DNA of 64,000 bases from Chryseobacterium formosense (GCF_900116415.1 NZ_FPAP01000001.1:744001-808000); one strand, 5' to 3'; shown: positions 42,997 to 52,661, numbered from the stretch's first letter. Notes: generated by a model from the letters alone, not told the origin. Program-made: numbers and translations.

Positions 42997-43827
42997 ATGA
43001 AAAGAAATTTAATCATGTTCTTTACAGTTTTGAGCTTTTTTCTAAACGCTCAGTTAATTAAAACGAAGAGGGGCATTGTTAGTTTAGACGGAATTCATGT
43101 TGCAAAAATCTCTAACAAATCCGGGCAATATACTTTTATGGATCTGAAGGAAACTCCGATTTTTACAATGGAATTCGTTGATAAAAGTGTAGTAGATTCT
43201 GTACGAGATAGTTATGTAAAGCTAAATCGTGTTTACAACCGGGATAAAATTTTAGATATGGATTATATTTCGCCATCTGCATTTTCTGGGGATGAAAAAT
43301 CGGCGGTTTATACCTGTATCAAAGGTCTGAAGATTATTGATGAAAGAGGAATTAATATTAAAAATTTGGATGAGCTTTTCAAAAATATGCCGAAACGTAA
43401 GCTCGATACCAAAACCAAAGAAGCGTATACAACCCGAACAAAAATTGACAAGCTGAATATTACCGTTAATAACGTAGGTGAAATTTTGAGTAACGGTGTT
43501 CCTGTCGGATATTTCACAAATTTACCTGTAAGTTTCGGCGCAGACGATACAATTTCAGACAAATCTTTTATAGACATCGAAATCTATGATGCTAAAAGTA
43601 AACTGGTTGGGCGATACAGCACAACAACCAAAAGAATTACAACAGCTGGAGGAAAAGTTTTTACTTTATACAGAGAAATGTCTGGTCGTGCTTCAATTCT
43701 AAAATTTCCGACTTACAAAGCACTTGCAGAGAGAATGGCAATTTTAGATCCGAATTTTATTAAAATCAGAGAAAAAGTAGAAGTCGGAGAAGTTGTAAAA
43801 GATGGTGTCGAAAAAGATAAAAAATAA
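42997..43827 (+). CDS. secreted protein of unknown function
   Basis: This 276-residue protein has a signal peptide (1-18, ending LNAQ) and no recognised domain. The body alternates beta-like stretches (RGIVSLDGIHVAKISN, YTFMDLKETPIFTMEFVD, ITVNNVGEILSNGVPVGYF, FIDIEIYDAKSKLVGRYST) with charged loops, and ends in a Lys/Glu/Val-rich tail. It is probably periplasmic. It stands between the atpDC terminator and its own terminator (43915), so it is a single-gene unit. Confidence 0.55.
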   Translation: MKRNLIMFFTVLSFFLNAQLIKTKRGIVSLDGIHVAKISNKSGQYTFMDLKETPIFTMEFVDKSVVDSVRDSYVKLNRVYNRDKILDMDYISPSAFSGDEKSAVYTCIKGLKIIDERGINIKNLDELFKNMPKRKLDTKTKEAYTTRTKIDKLNITVNNVGEILSNGVPVGYFTNLPVSFGADDTISDKSFIDIEIYDAKSKLVGRYSTTTKRITTAGGKVFTLYREMSGRASILKFPTYKALAERMAILDPNFIKIREKVEVGEVVKDGVEKDKK

Positions 43828-43842
43828 TTGTATAATTAGATT

Positions 43843-43900
43843 TCCATAGGAACGGGCTTTAGCCCGTTTGTAATTAAAAAATTTTCAACGGCTTTAGCCA
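43843..43900. repeat. ACGGGCTTTAGCCCGT palindromic repeat
   Basis: AACGGGCT-TT-AGCCCGTT (43851-43868) is followed by a degenerate AACGGCTTTAGCCA at 43887. TTTCCATAGG precedes it. The block 44075-44125 contains AAACTTTGTGGACTTTGCG, another repeat-like word. No gene lies in 43828-44172. Confidence 0.65.
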
Positions 43901-43914
43901 AAATCTAAAAATAT

Positions 43915-43944
43915 AAAATCCTGAAATTGTTATCAGGATTTTTT
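43915..43944 (+). terminator. intrinsic terminator after secreted protein
   Basis: AAAATCCTGA pairs with TCAGGATTTT and is followed by T residues. Confidence 0.85.
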
Positions 43945-44172
43945 CGTAAAATTTGTCATTCCAGAAATCGAAACTTAAATTTTATAATACTATTGCCGAG
44001 ATCCTATCGAATGATAAACTAAACAACTTTTAAATTTTTGAGAGCTTATATAAGTGAAACGGCTTTGTGTAACTTAAAAAATAAATATTTATTAAAAACT
44101 TTGTGGACTTTGCGTTAAAATAGAATTTATATAAATATCTAATATTCAATCAATTGATGTTGATAAATAAAT

Positions 44173-46368
44173 TTACAAACTCAAAATAATTCCGTTCTCC
44201 TTTAGTTGTTGTATTGGTTTTGAAAACCAGAATAATTCAAAATCATCAAAATATTCTTCAAAGCTATTCTTAAGTTGCTGAAGCGTAATACGTTTTGGAT
44301 TTTCAAAAGTATTTTCAGAGATAATTTTTATCAACCAATCTGCTTTTTCCTGCTCTAATTCAATTTTAGCAATATTCGTTTTTAAATGGAACGTAATTCT
44401 CGTGTACGCCCAAGAGTTAAGTTTTTTTGTTTTTATGTAATTCTCAGCGATTACGTTTTTAGCTAAAAAAACAATTTTAGAATTTGCTTTAAAACTAAAT
44501 TGATCTTCATTCAGAAGACTGTCGTGAATATAATCCGGGTGAATTGTAGTTTTTGGAATTTTAAAATCAAACCAATCTTGTAGTGGAATTTCAAAATTAA
44601 TTCCATGCATATAATTGAAAAGCGATTTTTTTAAACCAAAACTAAATTTTCCGTGATCGATTCCGGTTTTATCTCTGAAGTCAATATCATTGTTGGCAAA
44701 CTTTATTTCCTGTTTTAGCGGGATTACTCCGAACTCTTCAGGATTTTGTCCAACCGGAGAATGTGCGGTCATTGCAAACTGGTGCCAAAAACCACTTTGC
44801 AAAATTCCCATTTCGAAAAGCTGACGAACCATTTCCAAAGAATCCACCGTTTCCTGAACAGTCTGAGTCGGGTAGCCATACATTAGATAGGCATGAACCA
44901 TAATTCCTGCTTCGGTAAAATTTCTTGTCACTCTCGCAACCTGATCTACCGAAACTCCTTTGTCAATTAATTTTAACAACCGATCACTCGCAACTTCCAA
45001 TCCACCAGAAACGGCAACACAGCCGGAAAGTTTTAGTAAAAAACATAAATCCTGAGTGAAGCTTTTTTCAAAACGAATATTCGTCCACCAGGTTACGACC
45101 AGATTTCTTCGTAAAATTTCTAAAGCAACTTCACGCATCAAGGCAGGGGGAGCCGCTTCATCTACAAAATGAAATCCTGTTTCGCCGGTTGTTTTTATGA
45201 GTTCTTCCATTCTGTCAACCAAAATCTTGGCAGAAATGGGTTCGTATATTTTGATATAATCTAAAGAAATATCGCAGAAAGTACATTTTCCCCAATAGCA
45301 ACCATGCGCCATGGTAAGTTTATTCCATCTTCCGTCGCTCCACAAACTGTGCATCGGATTGGCAATTTCTATAACGGAAATGTATTTATCTAATTGTAAA
45401 TCAGTATAATCGGGAGTTCCAATGTCCGATTGTTTATAATCATGTCTTGTAGAATTATTTTTATAAACAACTTCCTGATTTTCAATAAGAAATGTTCTTT
45501 TAAACTTAGATTCTTGGCTTGGCCCAGAAAAACAAACATTTTCATACACCAATTCAATCGGAAGTTCACCGTCGTCAAGAGTAATAAAATCAAAAAACTC
45601 GAAAACCCTTTGGTCTTTAATTTCTCTTAATTCAGTATTTGGGAAACCGCCACCCATTGCCGTCTTGATGTACGGATAATTTTCCTTAATAAATTTTGCT
45701 GAACGAAAAGCAGAATATAAATTTCCCGGAAACGGAATCGAAAAGCATACTAATTTTGGCTGAACCAATTCTAATTTTTCATGAAGAATCTTTAAAGTAA
45801 AATCATCAATAAAAGTATGCTCACTTTGTAATTTATGATACAATTCATCAAAAGTATTGGCACTTTTCCCCAATCTTTCGGCATATCTGCTGAATCCGAA
45901 ATCGGAATCTACGTTTTCAACAATATAATCAGATAAATCTTCTAAATATAAGGTAGCCAGATGTTTAGCTTTATCCTGAAGTCCCATATTTCCGAAGGCA
46001 AATTCCATATCATCAAGCTGATTAAATCGGGAGGCTTCGGGAAGAAAATTCATCGAACAAATCTGTCTTGCCAAGGTAGGATTTTTGTTCTGAAGAAATG
46101 AAATTACCTGATCGATGGTTTTTAAGTATTCTTCTCTTAAAGCAAAAATTCGTTGTGAATTTTCTGAAACATTTTGTACATCAATTTCTTTATCAAAAAT
46201 TCTCTGAATACCTTTTTTGGAAAATAATTCCAAAATAACATCAATCCCTAAATCTATCTGATAGCTTGAAATATTTTTGGTGTTCAGAAAACCTTTGATA
46301 TAAGCTGTCGCCGGATAAGGAGTGTTGAGCTGCGTAAAAGGCGGAGTGATCAGAAGAATGTCTTTCAA
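44173..46368 (-). CDS. B12-binding-domain radical SAM protein, unknown substrate
   Basis: This 731-residue protein has an N-terminal B12-binding-like Rossmann domain (DILLITPPFTQLNTPYPATAYIKGFL to GGGFPNTEL, about 1-260) and a radical SAM barrel beginning with the cluster motif MAHGCYWGKCTFCDI at about residue 345. The cysteine spacing is C-x4-C-x2-C, not the usual C-x3-C-x2-C. GGLEVASDRLLKLIDKGV and YLMYGYPTQT are typical barrel strands. About 150 C-terminal residues are unassigned. The start is TTG at 46368, with a TAAATTTG box 13 nt upstream. The next gene on the strand upstream is the alpha-oxoamine synthase. Confidence 0.8.
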   Translation of the reverse strand: MKDILLITPPFTQLNTPYPATAYIKGFLNTKNISSYQIDLGIDVILELFSKKGIQRIFDKEIDVQNVSENSQRIFALREEYLKTIDQVISFLQNKNPTLARQICSMNFLPEASRFNQLDDMEFAFGNMGLQDKAKHLATLYLEDLSDYIVENVDSDFGFSRYAERLGKSANTFDELYHKLQSEHTFIDDFTLKILHEKLELVQPKLVCFSIPFPGNLYSAFRSAKFIKENYPYIKTAMGGGFPNTELREIKDQRVFEFFDFITLDDGELPIELVYENVCFSGPSQESKFKRTFLIENQEVVYKNNSTRHDYKQSDIGTPDYTDLQLDKYISVIEIANPMHSLWSDGRWNKLTMAHGCYWGKCTFCDISLDYIKIYEPISAKILVDRMEELIKTTGETGFHFVDEAAPPALMREVALEILRRNLVVTWWTNIRFEKSFTQDLCFLLKLSGCVAVSGGLEVASDRLLKLIDKGVSVDQVARVTRNFTEAGIMVHAYLMYGYPTQTVQETVDSLEMVRQLFEMGILQSGFWHQFAMTAHSPVGQNPEEFGVIPLKQEIKFANNDIDFRDKTGIDHGKFSFGLKKSLFNYMHGINFEIPLQDWFDFKIPKTTIHPDYIHDSLLNEDQFSFKANSKIVFLAKNVIAENYIKTKKLNSWAYTRITFHLKTNIAKIELEQEKADWLIKIISENTFENPKRITLQQLKNSFEEYFDDFELFWFSKPIQQLKENGIILSL

Positions 46369-46381
46369 AAGAAAATTTTTA

Positions 46382-46389
46382 CAAATTTA
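46382..46389 (-). promoter_or_regulatory. -7 box TAAATTTG of the radical SAM gene
   Basis: It is a perfect TAnnTTTG match on the minus strand, 13 nt before the TTG start. Confidence 0.55.
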
Positions 46390-46430
46390 TTTTAATATGT
46401 GATGAATCTGCTTTCAGTTTTAATAAATTT

Positions 46431-46473
46431 TTGCCACGAATTCACAAATATAAGATTCGTGGATTCGTGGCAA
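46431..46473. repeat. GCCACGAAT palindrome, copy 1
   Basis: TTGCCACGAATTCACAAAT and ATTCGTGGATTCGTGGCAA form a 19-bp imperfect stem. The same element occurs at 58112 and 59846. Confidence 0.8.
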
Positions 46474-46503
46474 ATATAATTATCAAGAAATTTTGATCAG
46501 TCT

Positions 46504-47778
46504 TTAAATTTCTTTGAAACTTAGACCTTGTTCTGATAACAATTGCTTTTCCTGATCTTTGTAATATCCGCTAACCAGTTTATCGTGAATTGCTTCGAAG
46601 GCAGCCAATGTTTCATTGATTTCTGAATCTGTATGTGAAGCTGTAGGAATTAGTCTAAGTAAAATCATTCCTTTAGGTATTACAGGGTAAACCACTACAG
46701 AGGTGAAGATTCCGTAATTTTCTCTAAGATCTTTTACCAGTAAAGTCGCTTCCACCGGAGTTCCCTGCATCATTACCGGAGTTACACAAGTATTGGTATC
46801 ACCGATGTTGAAACCTCTTTCTTTAAGTCCGTTTTGTAATTTATTGGTATTTTCCCAAAGTTTAGCTTTGATTTCTGGTCTTGTTCTTAGCAATTCTAAT
46901 CTTTTTAAACCTCCGATTACCATTGGCATTGTTAAAGATTTAGCAAAAATCTGAGATCTTAAGTTGAATTTCAAATATCTTATGATTTCTTTATCTCCTG
47001 CAATGAAAGCCCCAAAGCCAGCCATTGATTTTGCAAAAGTTGAGAAATAAACATCAATCTGATCCTGACATCCTTGCTCTTCTCCGGCTCCGGCTCCTGT
47101 TTTACCGAGTGTTCCGAACCCATGAGCGTCGTCAACTAAAAGTCTGAATTGATATTTTGATTTAAGGTCACAGATTTCTTTTAGTTTACCTTGTTGACCT
47201 CTCATTCCGAAAACTCCTTCAGTAATAACCAAAATACCACCACCTGTTTCTTCAGCTACTTTTGTTGCTCTCTGAAGATTTTTTTCAAGACTTTCGATAT
47301 CATTATGTCTGTAAGTAAATCTTTTACCAGCATGAAGCCTTACACCGTCTACAATACAAGCGTGAGAATCTACATCGTAAACAATGACATCATTTCTGCT
47401 TACCAAAGCATCGATGGTAGAAACCATCCCCTGATAACCAAAGTTTAATAAATATGCGGATTCTTTTTGCACGAATTCTGCCAGTTCTTTCTCCAACTGC
47501 AAATGCTGATGCGTTTCACCGGACATTGCTCTTGCACCCATGGGATAAAACATTCCGTATTCTGCTGCAGCTTTAGCATCTGCTTCCAAAACTTCAGGAT
47601 GATTACACATTCCCAGGTAATCATTGGCACTCCAGAAAATCACTTCTCTTCCCTGAAACTGCATTCTCGGACCGATAGGACCTTCTAATTTCGGGAAAAT
47701 AAAATACCCTTCACCATAATCTGCAAACTGTCCCAGAGGCCCTGGATTTTCTTTTATTCTTTCAAAAATATCCAACAT
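46504..47778 (-). CDS. alpha-oxoamine synthase family enzyme; probable cysteate fatty-acyl transferase or serine palmitoyltransferase
   Basis: This 424-residue fold-type I PLP enzyme has family motifs WSANDYLGMCNHPEV, MGARAMSGETHQHLQLEKELAEF, the PLP ring-stacking DSHACIVDG, DDAHGFGTLGKTGAG (D-x2-H) and the aldimine lysine in STFAKSMAG. These enzymes condense an amino acid with an acyl-CoA or acyl-ACP with loss of CO2. In sphingolipid makers the amino acid is serine; in sulfonolipid makers it is cysteate, giving 3-ketocapnine. The cysteine-synthase homologue 74 bp upstream suggests cysteate. KBL and BioF are less likely because their pathway genes are absent. Confidence 0.7.
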   Translation of the reverse strand: MLDIFERIKENPGPLGQFADYGEGYFIFPKLEGPIGPRMQFQGREVIFWSANDYLGMCNHPEVLEADAKAAAEYGMFYPMGARAMSGETHQHLQLEKELAEFVQKESAYLLNFGYQGMVSTIDALVSRNDVIVYDVDSHACIVDGVRLHAGKRFTYRHNDIESLEKNLQRATKVAEETGGGILVITEGVFGMRGQQGKLKEICDLKSKYQFRLLVDDAHGFGTLGKTGAGAGEEQGCQDQIDVYFSTFAKSMAGFGAFIAGDKEIIRYLKFNLRSQIFAKSLTMPMVIGGLKRLELLRTRPEIKAKLWENTNKLQNGLKERGFNIGDTNTCVTPVMMQGTPVEATLLVKDLRENYGIFTSVVVYPVIPKGMILLRLIPTASHTDSEINETLAAFEAIHDKLVSGYYKDQEKQLLSEQGLSFKEI

Positions 47779-47798
47779 TATATTCGTAATTTTTAAGT

Positions 47799-47831
47799 AA
47801 AAAAGCCTTTTGTGAATGACAAAAAAGGCTT
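47799..47831 (-). terminator. hairpin between the cysteine-synthase homologue and the alpha-oxoamine synthase
   Basis: On the minus strand AAGCCTTTTTTG pairs with CACAAAAGGCTT and a T run follows. It could end the first gene or act as a partial terminator between the two. Confidence 0.75.
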
Positions 47832-47852
47832 GCTTTGTATTTTTTTAAATCG

Positions 47853-48890
47853 TTATTTGATGATTTCTGTTTTGAAAACTTCATCATAATTGTGGAAACA
47901 ATTATTAACGAAACCTTGTTCAGCCATCCATTTATCACTATAAACTTTAGTGATGTATCTTGAGCCATGATCAGGATAGATCAAAACAACAAGATCATTT
48001 TCGTTAAACTGATGCGAATTGGCGTATTGCATCAATCCCTGAGTAACCGCACCAGTTGTGTAACCACCCATAATCGCTTCTTTCAATGCAATTTCTCTGG
48101 TTCTGTAAGCAGACATTTCGTCATTTACTCTTACAAATTCATCGATTTTATCAAACAAAAGGGCAGAAGGAATTAAATTTTTTCCCATTCCTTCGATTTG
48201 ATAAGGATGTACATCTTCTTTATGAATTTCTCCTGTTTCATGATAGCTTTTCAGAATGGATCCGTCTGCATCGACCCCAATGATTTTAATATCAGGGTTT
48301 TTCTCTTTCAAAAATTTTGCAGAACCGGATAGAGTTCCACCAGTTCCTGTACAAGCAAAAAGGTGAGTTATTTTACCTTGTGTCTGTTCCCAGATTTCAG
48401 GACCTGTCGTCTGATAATGTGCATCAATATTCAATTCGTTGAAGTATTGATTGATATATACAGAATTAGGTGTTTCAGCAGCAATTCTCTTTGCTACCTC
48501 ATAATATGATCTTGGGTCATTCGCAGGTACATTCGCAGGACATACATAGACTGTAGCACCAAGAGCTTTCAGATAAGCAATTTTCTCAGGTTTTGTTTTG
48601 TCGCTCACTGCCAAAATACATTTATATCCTTTAATGATACAAACCATAGCCAGTGAAAAACCTGTATTTCCGGAAGTGGTCTCTACAACTACAGAATCTT
48701 CCTTTAATAAACCTTTTTTCTCAGCGTTTTCTATAATATGAAGTGCGATTCTATCTTTAGTGGAATGTCCAGGATTATATGATTCTAACTTGGCATAAAT
48801 GGTTGCAGGAATTTCTTTTGTTACGGTATTAAGTTTTACCAAAGGAGTGCTCCCAATCAAGCCAAGAATATTATCGTAAACATTACTCAT
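47853..48890 (-). CDS. cysteine-synthase-family PLP enzyme; candidate cysteate synthase
   Basis: This 345-residue fold-type II PLP enzyme has the PLP lysine Lys45 in YNPGHSTKDRIA (most CysK have NP-x-G-S-V-K-D-R), substrate loop TTSGNTGFSLA and phosphate-binding GTGGTLSG. An extended C-terminus (about 305-345) is unlike CysK. Its neighbour is an alpha-oxoamine synthase, and sulfonolipid pathways in Bacteroidota need L-cysteate made by such an enzyme from phosphoserine and sulfite. Plain cysteine synthase or cystathionine beta-synthase remain possible. A -7 box TATTTTTG lies 31 nt upstream. Confidence 0.75.
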   Translation of the reverse strand: MSNVYDNILGLIGSTPLVKLNTVTKEIPATIYAKLESYNPGHSTKDRIALHIIENAEKKGLLKEDSVVVETTSGNTGFSLAMVCIIKGYKCILAVSDKTKPEKIAYLKALGATVYVCPANVPANDPRSYYEVAKRIAAETPNSVYINQYFNELNIDAHYQTTGPEIWEQTQGKITHLFACTGTGGTLSGSAKFLKEKNPDIKIIGVDADGSILKSYHETGEIHKEDVHPYQIEGMGKNLIPSALLFDKIDEFVRVNDEMSAYRTREIALKEAIMGGYTTGAVTQGLMQYANSHQFNENDLVVLIYPDHGSRYITKVYSDKWMAEQGFVNNCFHNYDEVFKTEIIK

Positions 48891-48921
48891 TATTTGTTAT
48901 TTTTCAATAAAAATCTGTCCG

Positions 48922-48929
48922 CAAAAATA
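48922..48929 (-). promoter_or_regulatory. -7 box TATTTTTG of the cysteine-synthase homologue
   Basis: It is a perfect TAnnTTTG match on the minus strand, 31 nt before the start. Confidence 0.5.
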
Positions 48930-49112
48930 CAAAAAAATAAATAATTTTTGAACTTTTAGTCAATTATAAGTTGGCTAATTATATAAATACGTGATTTATT
49001 TTTACTTTCAGCCAACGGAAGCCGACAAAAAGCACGCCAAATTTTTTAAATTTTGTTAAAAACAATATAAACTAATCTAAAAACCTTATTTTCGCATAAT
49101 TGATTTTATTAT

Positions 49113-52100
49113 ATGAAAAACTGGACTTTTAGGCAATGGAACACCGTTCTCGGATGGGTGACTTTCGTCATTGCATTTTTCACGTACTTATCGACCATAG
49201 AACCCAATTTTAGTTTTTGGGATTGCGGTGAATACATTTCTTCGGCAGTAAAATTAGAAGTAACGCACGCTCCGGGAGCCGCTTTATTTCAGATCGTGGG
49301 AGCAGTAGCTGCCATTTTTGCTTTTGGGAAGGGTGAAAATTATTCAATCGTTATCAATGCAATGTCTGCATTATTCAGCGCATTTACTATTTTGTTTCTG
49401 TTCTGGACGATTACTCATTTTGTGAGAAGACTTCTGAACAAAGATTTTGAAGAAATCACAAAACATCAGGAGATTTCCATTCTTTTTGCGGGACTTATCG
49501 GCTCTTTATGTTTTACCTTTTCAGATACATTCTGGTTTTCTGCGGTAGAAGGTGAAGTTTACTCGATGGCGTCGATGTTTATTGCGCTTTTAGTTTGGTT
49601 AATCACTAAATGGGAAAACGAATATCTTGAGAAAGACAGCGAAAGATGGATTATTTTGATCTTCTTTATTCTTGGACTTTCTGTCGGGGTTCACATGATG
49701 TGTATGTTGGCAATACCTGCTGTTTGTTTAGTATATTATGCAAGAAATTATACCTTTACTTGGAAAAATTTCCTCTGGGCAAACCTCATTACTTTAGGTA
49801 TTTTAATTATTGTATTTAAAATTATTTTCCCGGTAATCATGTCATTATTCGGAAAATTAGAAATATTCTTCGTGAATGGTTTAGGTCTTCCTTTCCACTC
49901 AGGAACGATTGCAGGATTCATTATTATGGTTGCTCTTTGCTATTTCATTATAAAATATGCAAGACAGGCAAAAAGAAATATTTATCAGACTGTAGCTTTA
50001 TCGGTTGTTTATATGATAATCGGTTTTTCTTGCTGGATGGTTATTCCGATCAGGGCAAATGCAAACCCGCCGATGAACCTTAACGATCCGGATACTGCCA
50101 TCGGAATGCTTGATTATTACAACAGGGAACAATATGGTGACTGGCCGACAATTTACGGACAAAACTATACAGCATTTCTTGATGCAAACGGAATTCAGAA
50201 AAATGAAGACGGAAGCTTTAAAACAACAAAAACAGGAGAAGTTTACGAAAAAGACGAAAAAACAGGAACGTACAGAAAAACAAGTGAGCGTTTTAATTAT
50301 GTTTTCGATAAATCTCATGTGAGCTTAATGCCGAGAATGTTCAACGATGATAAAGATGTAATGGCAAATTACATTTCTATGTACGGAGCACCGGATTTTC
50401 AACTTAATTATGCCAATGAAGATGTTGCAGACAGCCCTGAAGCTAAGCAGATTTTTGATGAATTAAGAACTAAATACGAAGACGGGTCGATCACAGCTGC
50501 AGATTATCTTCAGGTGAGACCTTATAATCTGATTACTGTACAAAAGCCTTCTTTTATGCAGAATATGGATTATTTTATCTCTTTCCAAAATGGATATTAT
50601 TTCTTAAGATATTTGATGTGGAACTTTGTAGGAAGACAAAACGACCTTGAAGGGCACAGTGAAAATACACAAGGAAACTGGATTTCCGGAATTGCACCTA
50701 TCGATAACGCACTTTGGGGAAATCAGGATGCAATGCCAGCGAAATTTAAAAATGAAAGTACCGTTGCATTCTTCTTTTTACCTTTGATTTTGGGAGTTTT
50801 GGGATGTTATTTCCAATTTAGCCGAGATTTCGGAAGATTTTATGCAATTCTTTCATTATTTATTTTAACAAGTGTCGGAATTGTTTTCTACACCGGGGTA
50901 AAACCATTTGAACCAAGAGAAAGAGACTACGCAATGGTCGGCTCATTCTATGCCTTTGCGATATGGATTGGTATGGGAGCGGCAGCAATTCTTTGGTTTT
51001 TGCAGTCTAAAGTAAAATCAAACGGAGCAAATATTGCATTCGGAGCCATTTTGTTGGGAGTTCCTTTGATGATGGGCTTCCAGAACTATAATGTTCATGA
51101 CAGAAGCAACAGATATACTGCTTATGATTATTCTTATTCAGTATTAAAATCATTACCGAAAGAAGATATTTTATTTGTTTATGGTGATAACGATACGTAT
51201 CCAGTTTGGGCAATGCAGGAAACTGAAAGATTCCGTGATGACGTGAAAGTGGTTAACTTCACATTGCTTTCAACCCCTTGGAATATCGATCAGGTAAAAA
51301 GAAAAACATACAATGCAAATGCAATTCCTAGTCAGCTTAGTCACGAAGATTATAGAGATGGTGTGAATGACCAGATCTATCTGATGAAAAATAACGACTG
51401 GAAAAACATTATAGCAAACCTTCAGGAGGCCGGAGCTCCGGAATCGATGATGGCGCCGTTCCAGAAATATCTTACTCAGGATTCGATGACTTTAAAAGAA
51501 GCGATGGATTTTATTAAAATTAAATCTCCTGAAAAAGATGAAGTTTTAAAAATGATCTTCGGTGAAGAACGTTACGAAAAATACAACTTCTTACCTGTAA
51601 ATAAATTTGTAATTCCTGTAAACAAGGCAAATGCTGTAAAAGCTGGAATCATAAGTGCTGCAGATCTTCCGAATACTGTTGATCAGATTGTGGTAGACTA
51701 TAAAGCAGGGACTTTATATAAGAACAATCTGATGATGTTTGATATTCTGGCAAACTTCGACTGGAAAAGACCAATCAACTTCTCATCAGGCGGTGTTTAT
51801 GATAAAGAAAATATTTTCTACCTGGAAGAATATCTTCAGTTTGACGGATTCAGTTACAGATTGGTTCCGATTCGTACGCCAAGAAGTGCAGATGGAGAAA
51901 TGGGAAGAGTAGATGCAAATTCTTTATACAACGTGGTGAAAAATTTCAAATGGGGTAATTTTAAAGATTTAAATGTACATTTCGATGAAACTGCTACTTC
52001 AAATATCATGAGCTACAGAAGTTCAGCAAGCAGAGCAGCAGCAGCTTTAGCATTATCAGGACAAAAAGCAAAAGCGATTGAGCTTCTTGATCTTGCTTCA

Positions 52101-52598
52101 AGAGAAATTCCTGCCGAAAAATACAATGATCCTCGTTCATTGAGCTCTATGGTTTACGGATATATTATTGCAGGGCAGGAACAAAAAGCATTGAAACTTG
52201 CAGAAGTTCTTAAAAAAGGTATTTTCGAAGAATATGATTATTATCTTTCATTAAGCAAATCTGAGCAACGATTTGCAGGAAGCCAGATGAGATCGAAACC
52301 GATGGAATATTCGCTTGTTGTAAGTTCGGTTACGGATGCTTACAAAAAGCTTGGACAAGACAACAAAGCTTACGCTTACCTTGTGAAGTCTATTGAGCCA
52401 ATCGATAAAAAGTTCAATGTATTCATCAAAGATCTTCAGCAATTAGGCAAAGAAAAAGCGATGAAAGAATCTGAAAATGTTCAGAAGATTACTCCTTTCT
52501 ACCAATATTTATTTGATGTGATGGAACCTTTTGATTCTACTTACTCAAAAGAAAAAGAAGATCAGATCACAACGGCAATTATCAAAGCAACACAATAA
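49113..52598 (+). CDS. DUF2723 membrane protein (GT-C-like) with C-terminal TPR
   Basis: This 1161-residue protein has an N-terminal polytopic region of about 12 TM helices whose first loop reads TIEPNFSFWDCGEYISSAVKLEVTHAPGAALFQ; the acidic D-C-G-E-Y motif in the first extracytoplasmic loop is where GT-C glycosyltransferases keep a catalytic Asp/Glu. A soluble insertion (about 330-490) follows, then KPFEPRERDYAMVGSFYAFAIW, and a periplasmic C-terminal half with TPR-like helices (about 970-1090). DUF2723 proteins are common in Bacteroidota and are likely lipid-linked sugar transferases; the acceptor is unknown. Confidence 0.8.
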   Translation: MKNWTFRQWNTVLGWVTFVIAFFTYLSTIEPNFSFWDCGEYISSAVKLEVTHAPGAALFQIVGAVAAIFAFGKGENYSIVINAMSALFSAFTILFLFWTITHFVRRLLNKDFEEITKHQEISILFAGLIGSLCFTFSDTFWFSAVEGEVYSMASMFIALLVWLITKWENEYLEKDSERWIILIFFILGLSVGVHMMCMLAIPAVCLVYYARNYTFTWKNFLWANLITLGILIIVFKIIFPVIMSLFGKLEIFFVNGLGLPFHSGTIAGFIIMVALCYFIIKYARQAKRNIYQTVALSVVYMIIGFSCWMVIPIRANANPPMNLNDPDTAIGMLDYYNREQYGDWPTIYGQNYTAFLDANGIQKNEDGSFKTTKTGEVYEKDEKTGTYRKTSERFNYVFDKSHVSLMPRMFNDDKDVMANYISMYGAPDFQLNYANEDVADSPEAKQIFDELRTKYEDGSITAADYLQVRPYNLITVQKPSFMQNMDYFISFQNGYYFLRYLMWNFVGRQNDLEGHSENTQGNWISGIAPIDNALWGNQDAMPAKFKNESTVAFFFLPLILGVLGCYFQFSRDFGRFYAILSLFILTSVGIVFYTGVKPFEPRERDYAMVGSFYAFAIWIGMGAAAILWFLQSKVKSNGANIAFGAILLGVPLMMGFQNYNVHDRSNRYTAYDYSYSVLKSLPKEDILFVYGDNDTYPVWAMQETERFRDDVKVVNFTLLSTPWNIDQVKRKTYNANAIPSQLSHEDYRDGVNDQIYLMKNNDWKNIIANLQEAGAPESMMAPFQKYLTQDSMTLKEAMDFIKIKSPEKDEVLKMIFGEERYEKYNFLPVNKFVIPVNKANAVKAGIISAADLPNTVDQIVVDYKAGTLYKNNLMMFDILANFDWKRPINFSSGGVYDKENIFYLEEYLQFDGFSYRLVPIRTPRSADGEMGRVDANSLYNVVKNFKWGNFKDLNVHFDETATSNIMSYRSSASRAAAALALSGQKAKAIELLDLASREIPAEKYNDPRSLSSMVYGYIIAGQEQKALKLAEVLKKGIFEEYDYYLSLSKSEQRFAGSQMRSKPMEYSLVVSSVTDAYKKLGQDNKAYAYLVKSIEPIDKKFNVFIKDLQQLGKEKAMKESENVQKITPFYQYLFDVMEPFDSTYSKEKEDQITTAIIKATQ

Positions 52599-52609
52599 AA
52601 TCAATACTA

Positions 52610-52636
52610 AAACGGAACTTCGGTTCCGTTTTTTTA
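52610..52636 (+). terminator. intrinsic terminator after DUF2723 gene
   Basis: AAACGGAAC-TTCG-GTTCCGTTT is followed by T residues; the loop is a stable TTCG. Confidence 0.9.
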
Positions 52637-52661
52637 TGTTGATATTCCTGAAATTTAGGAT

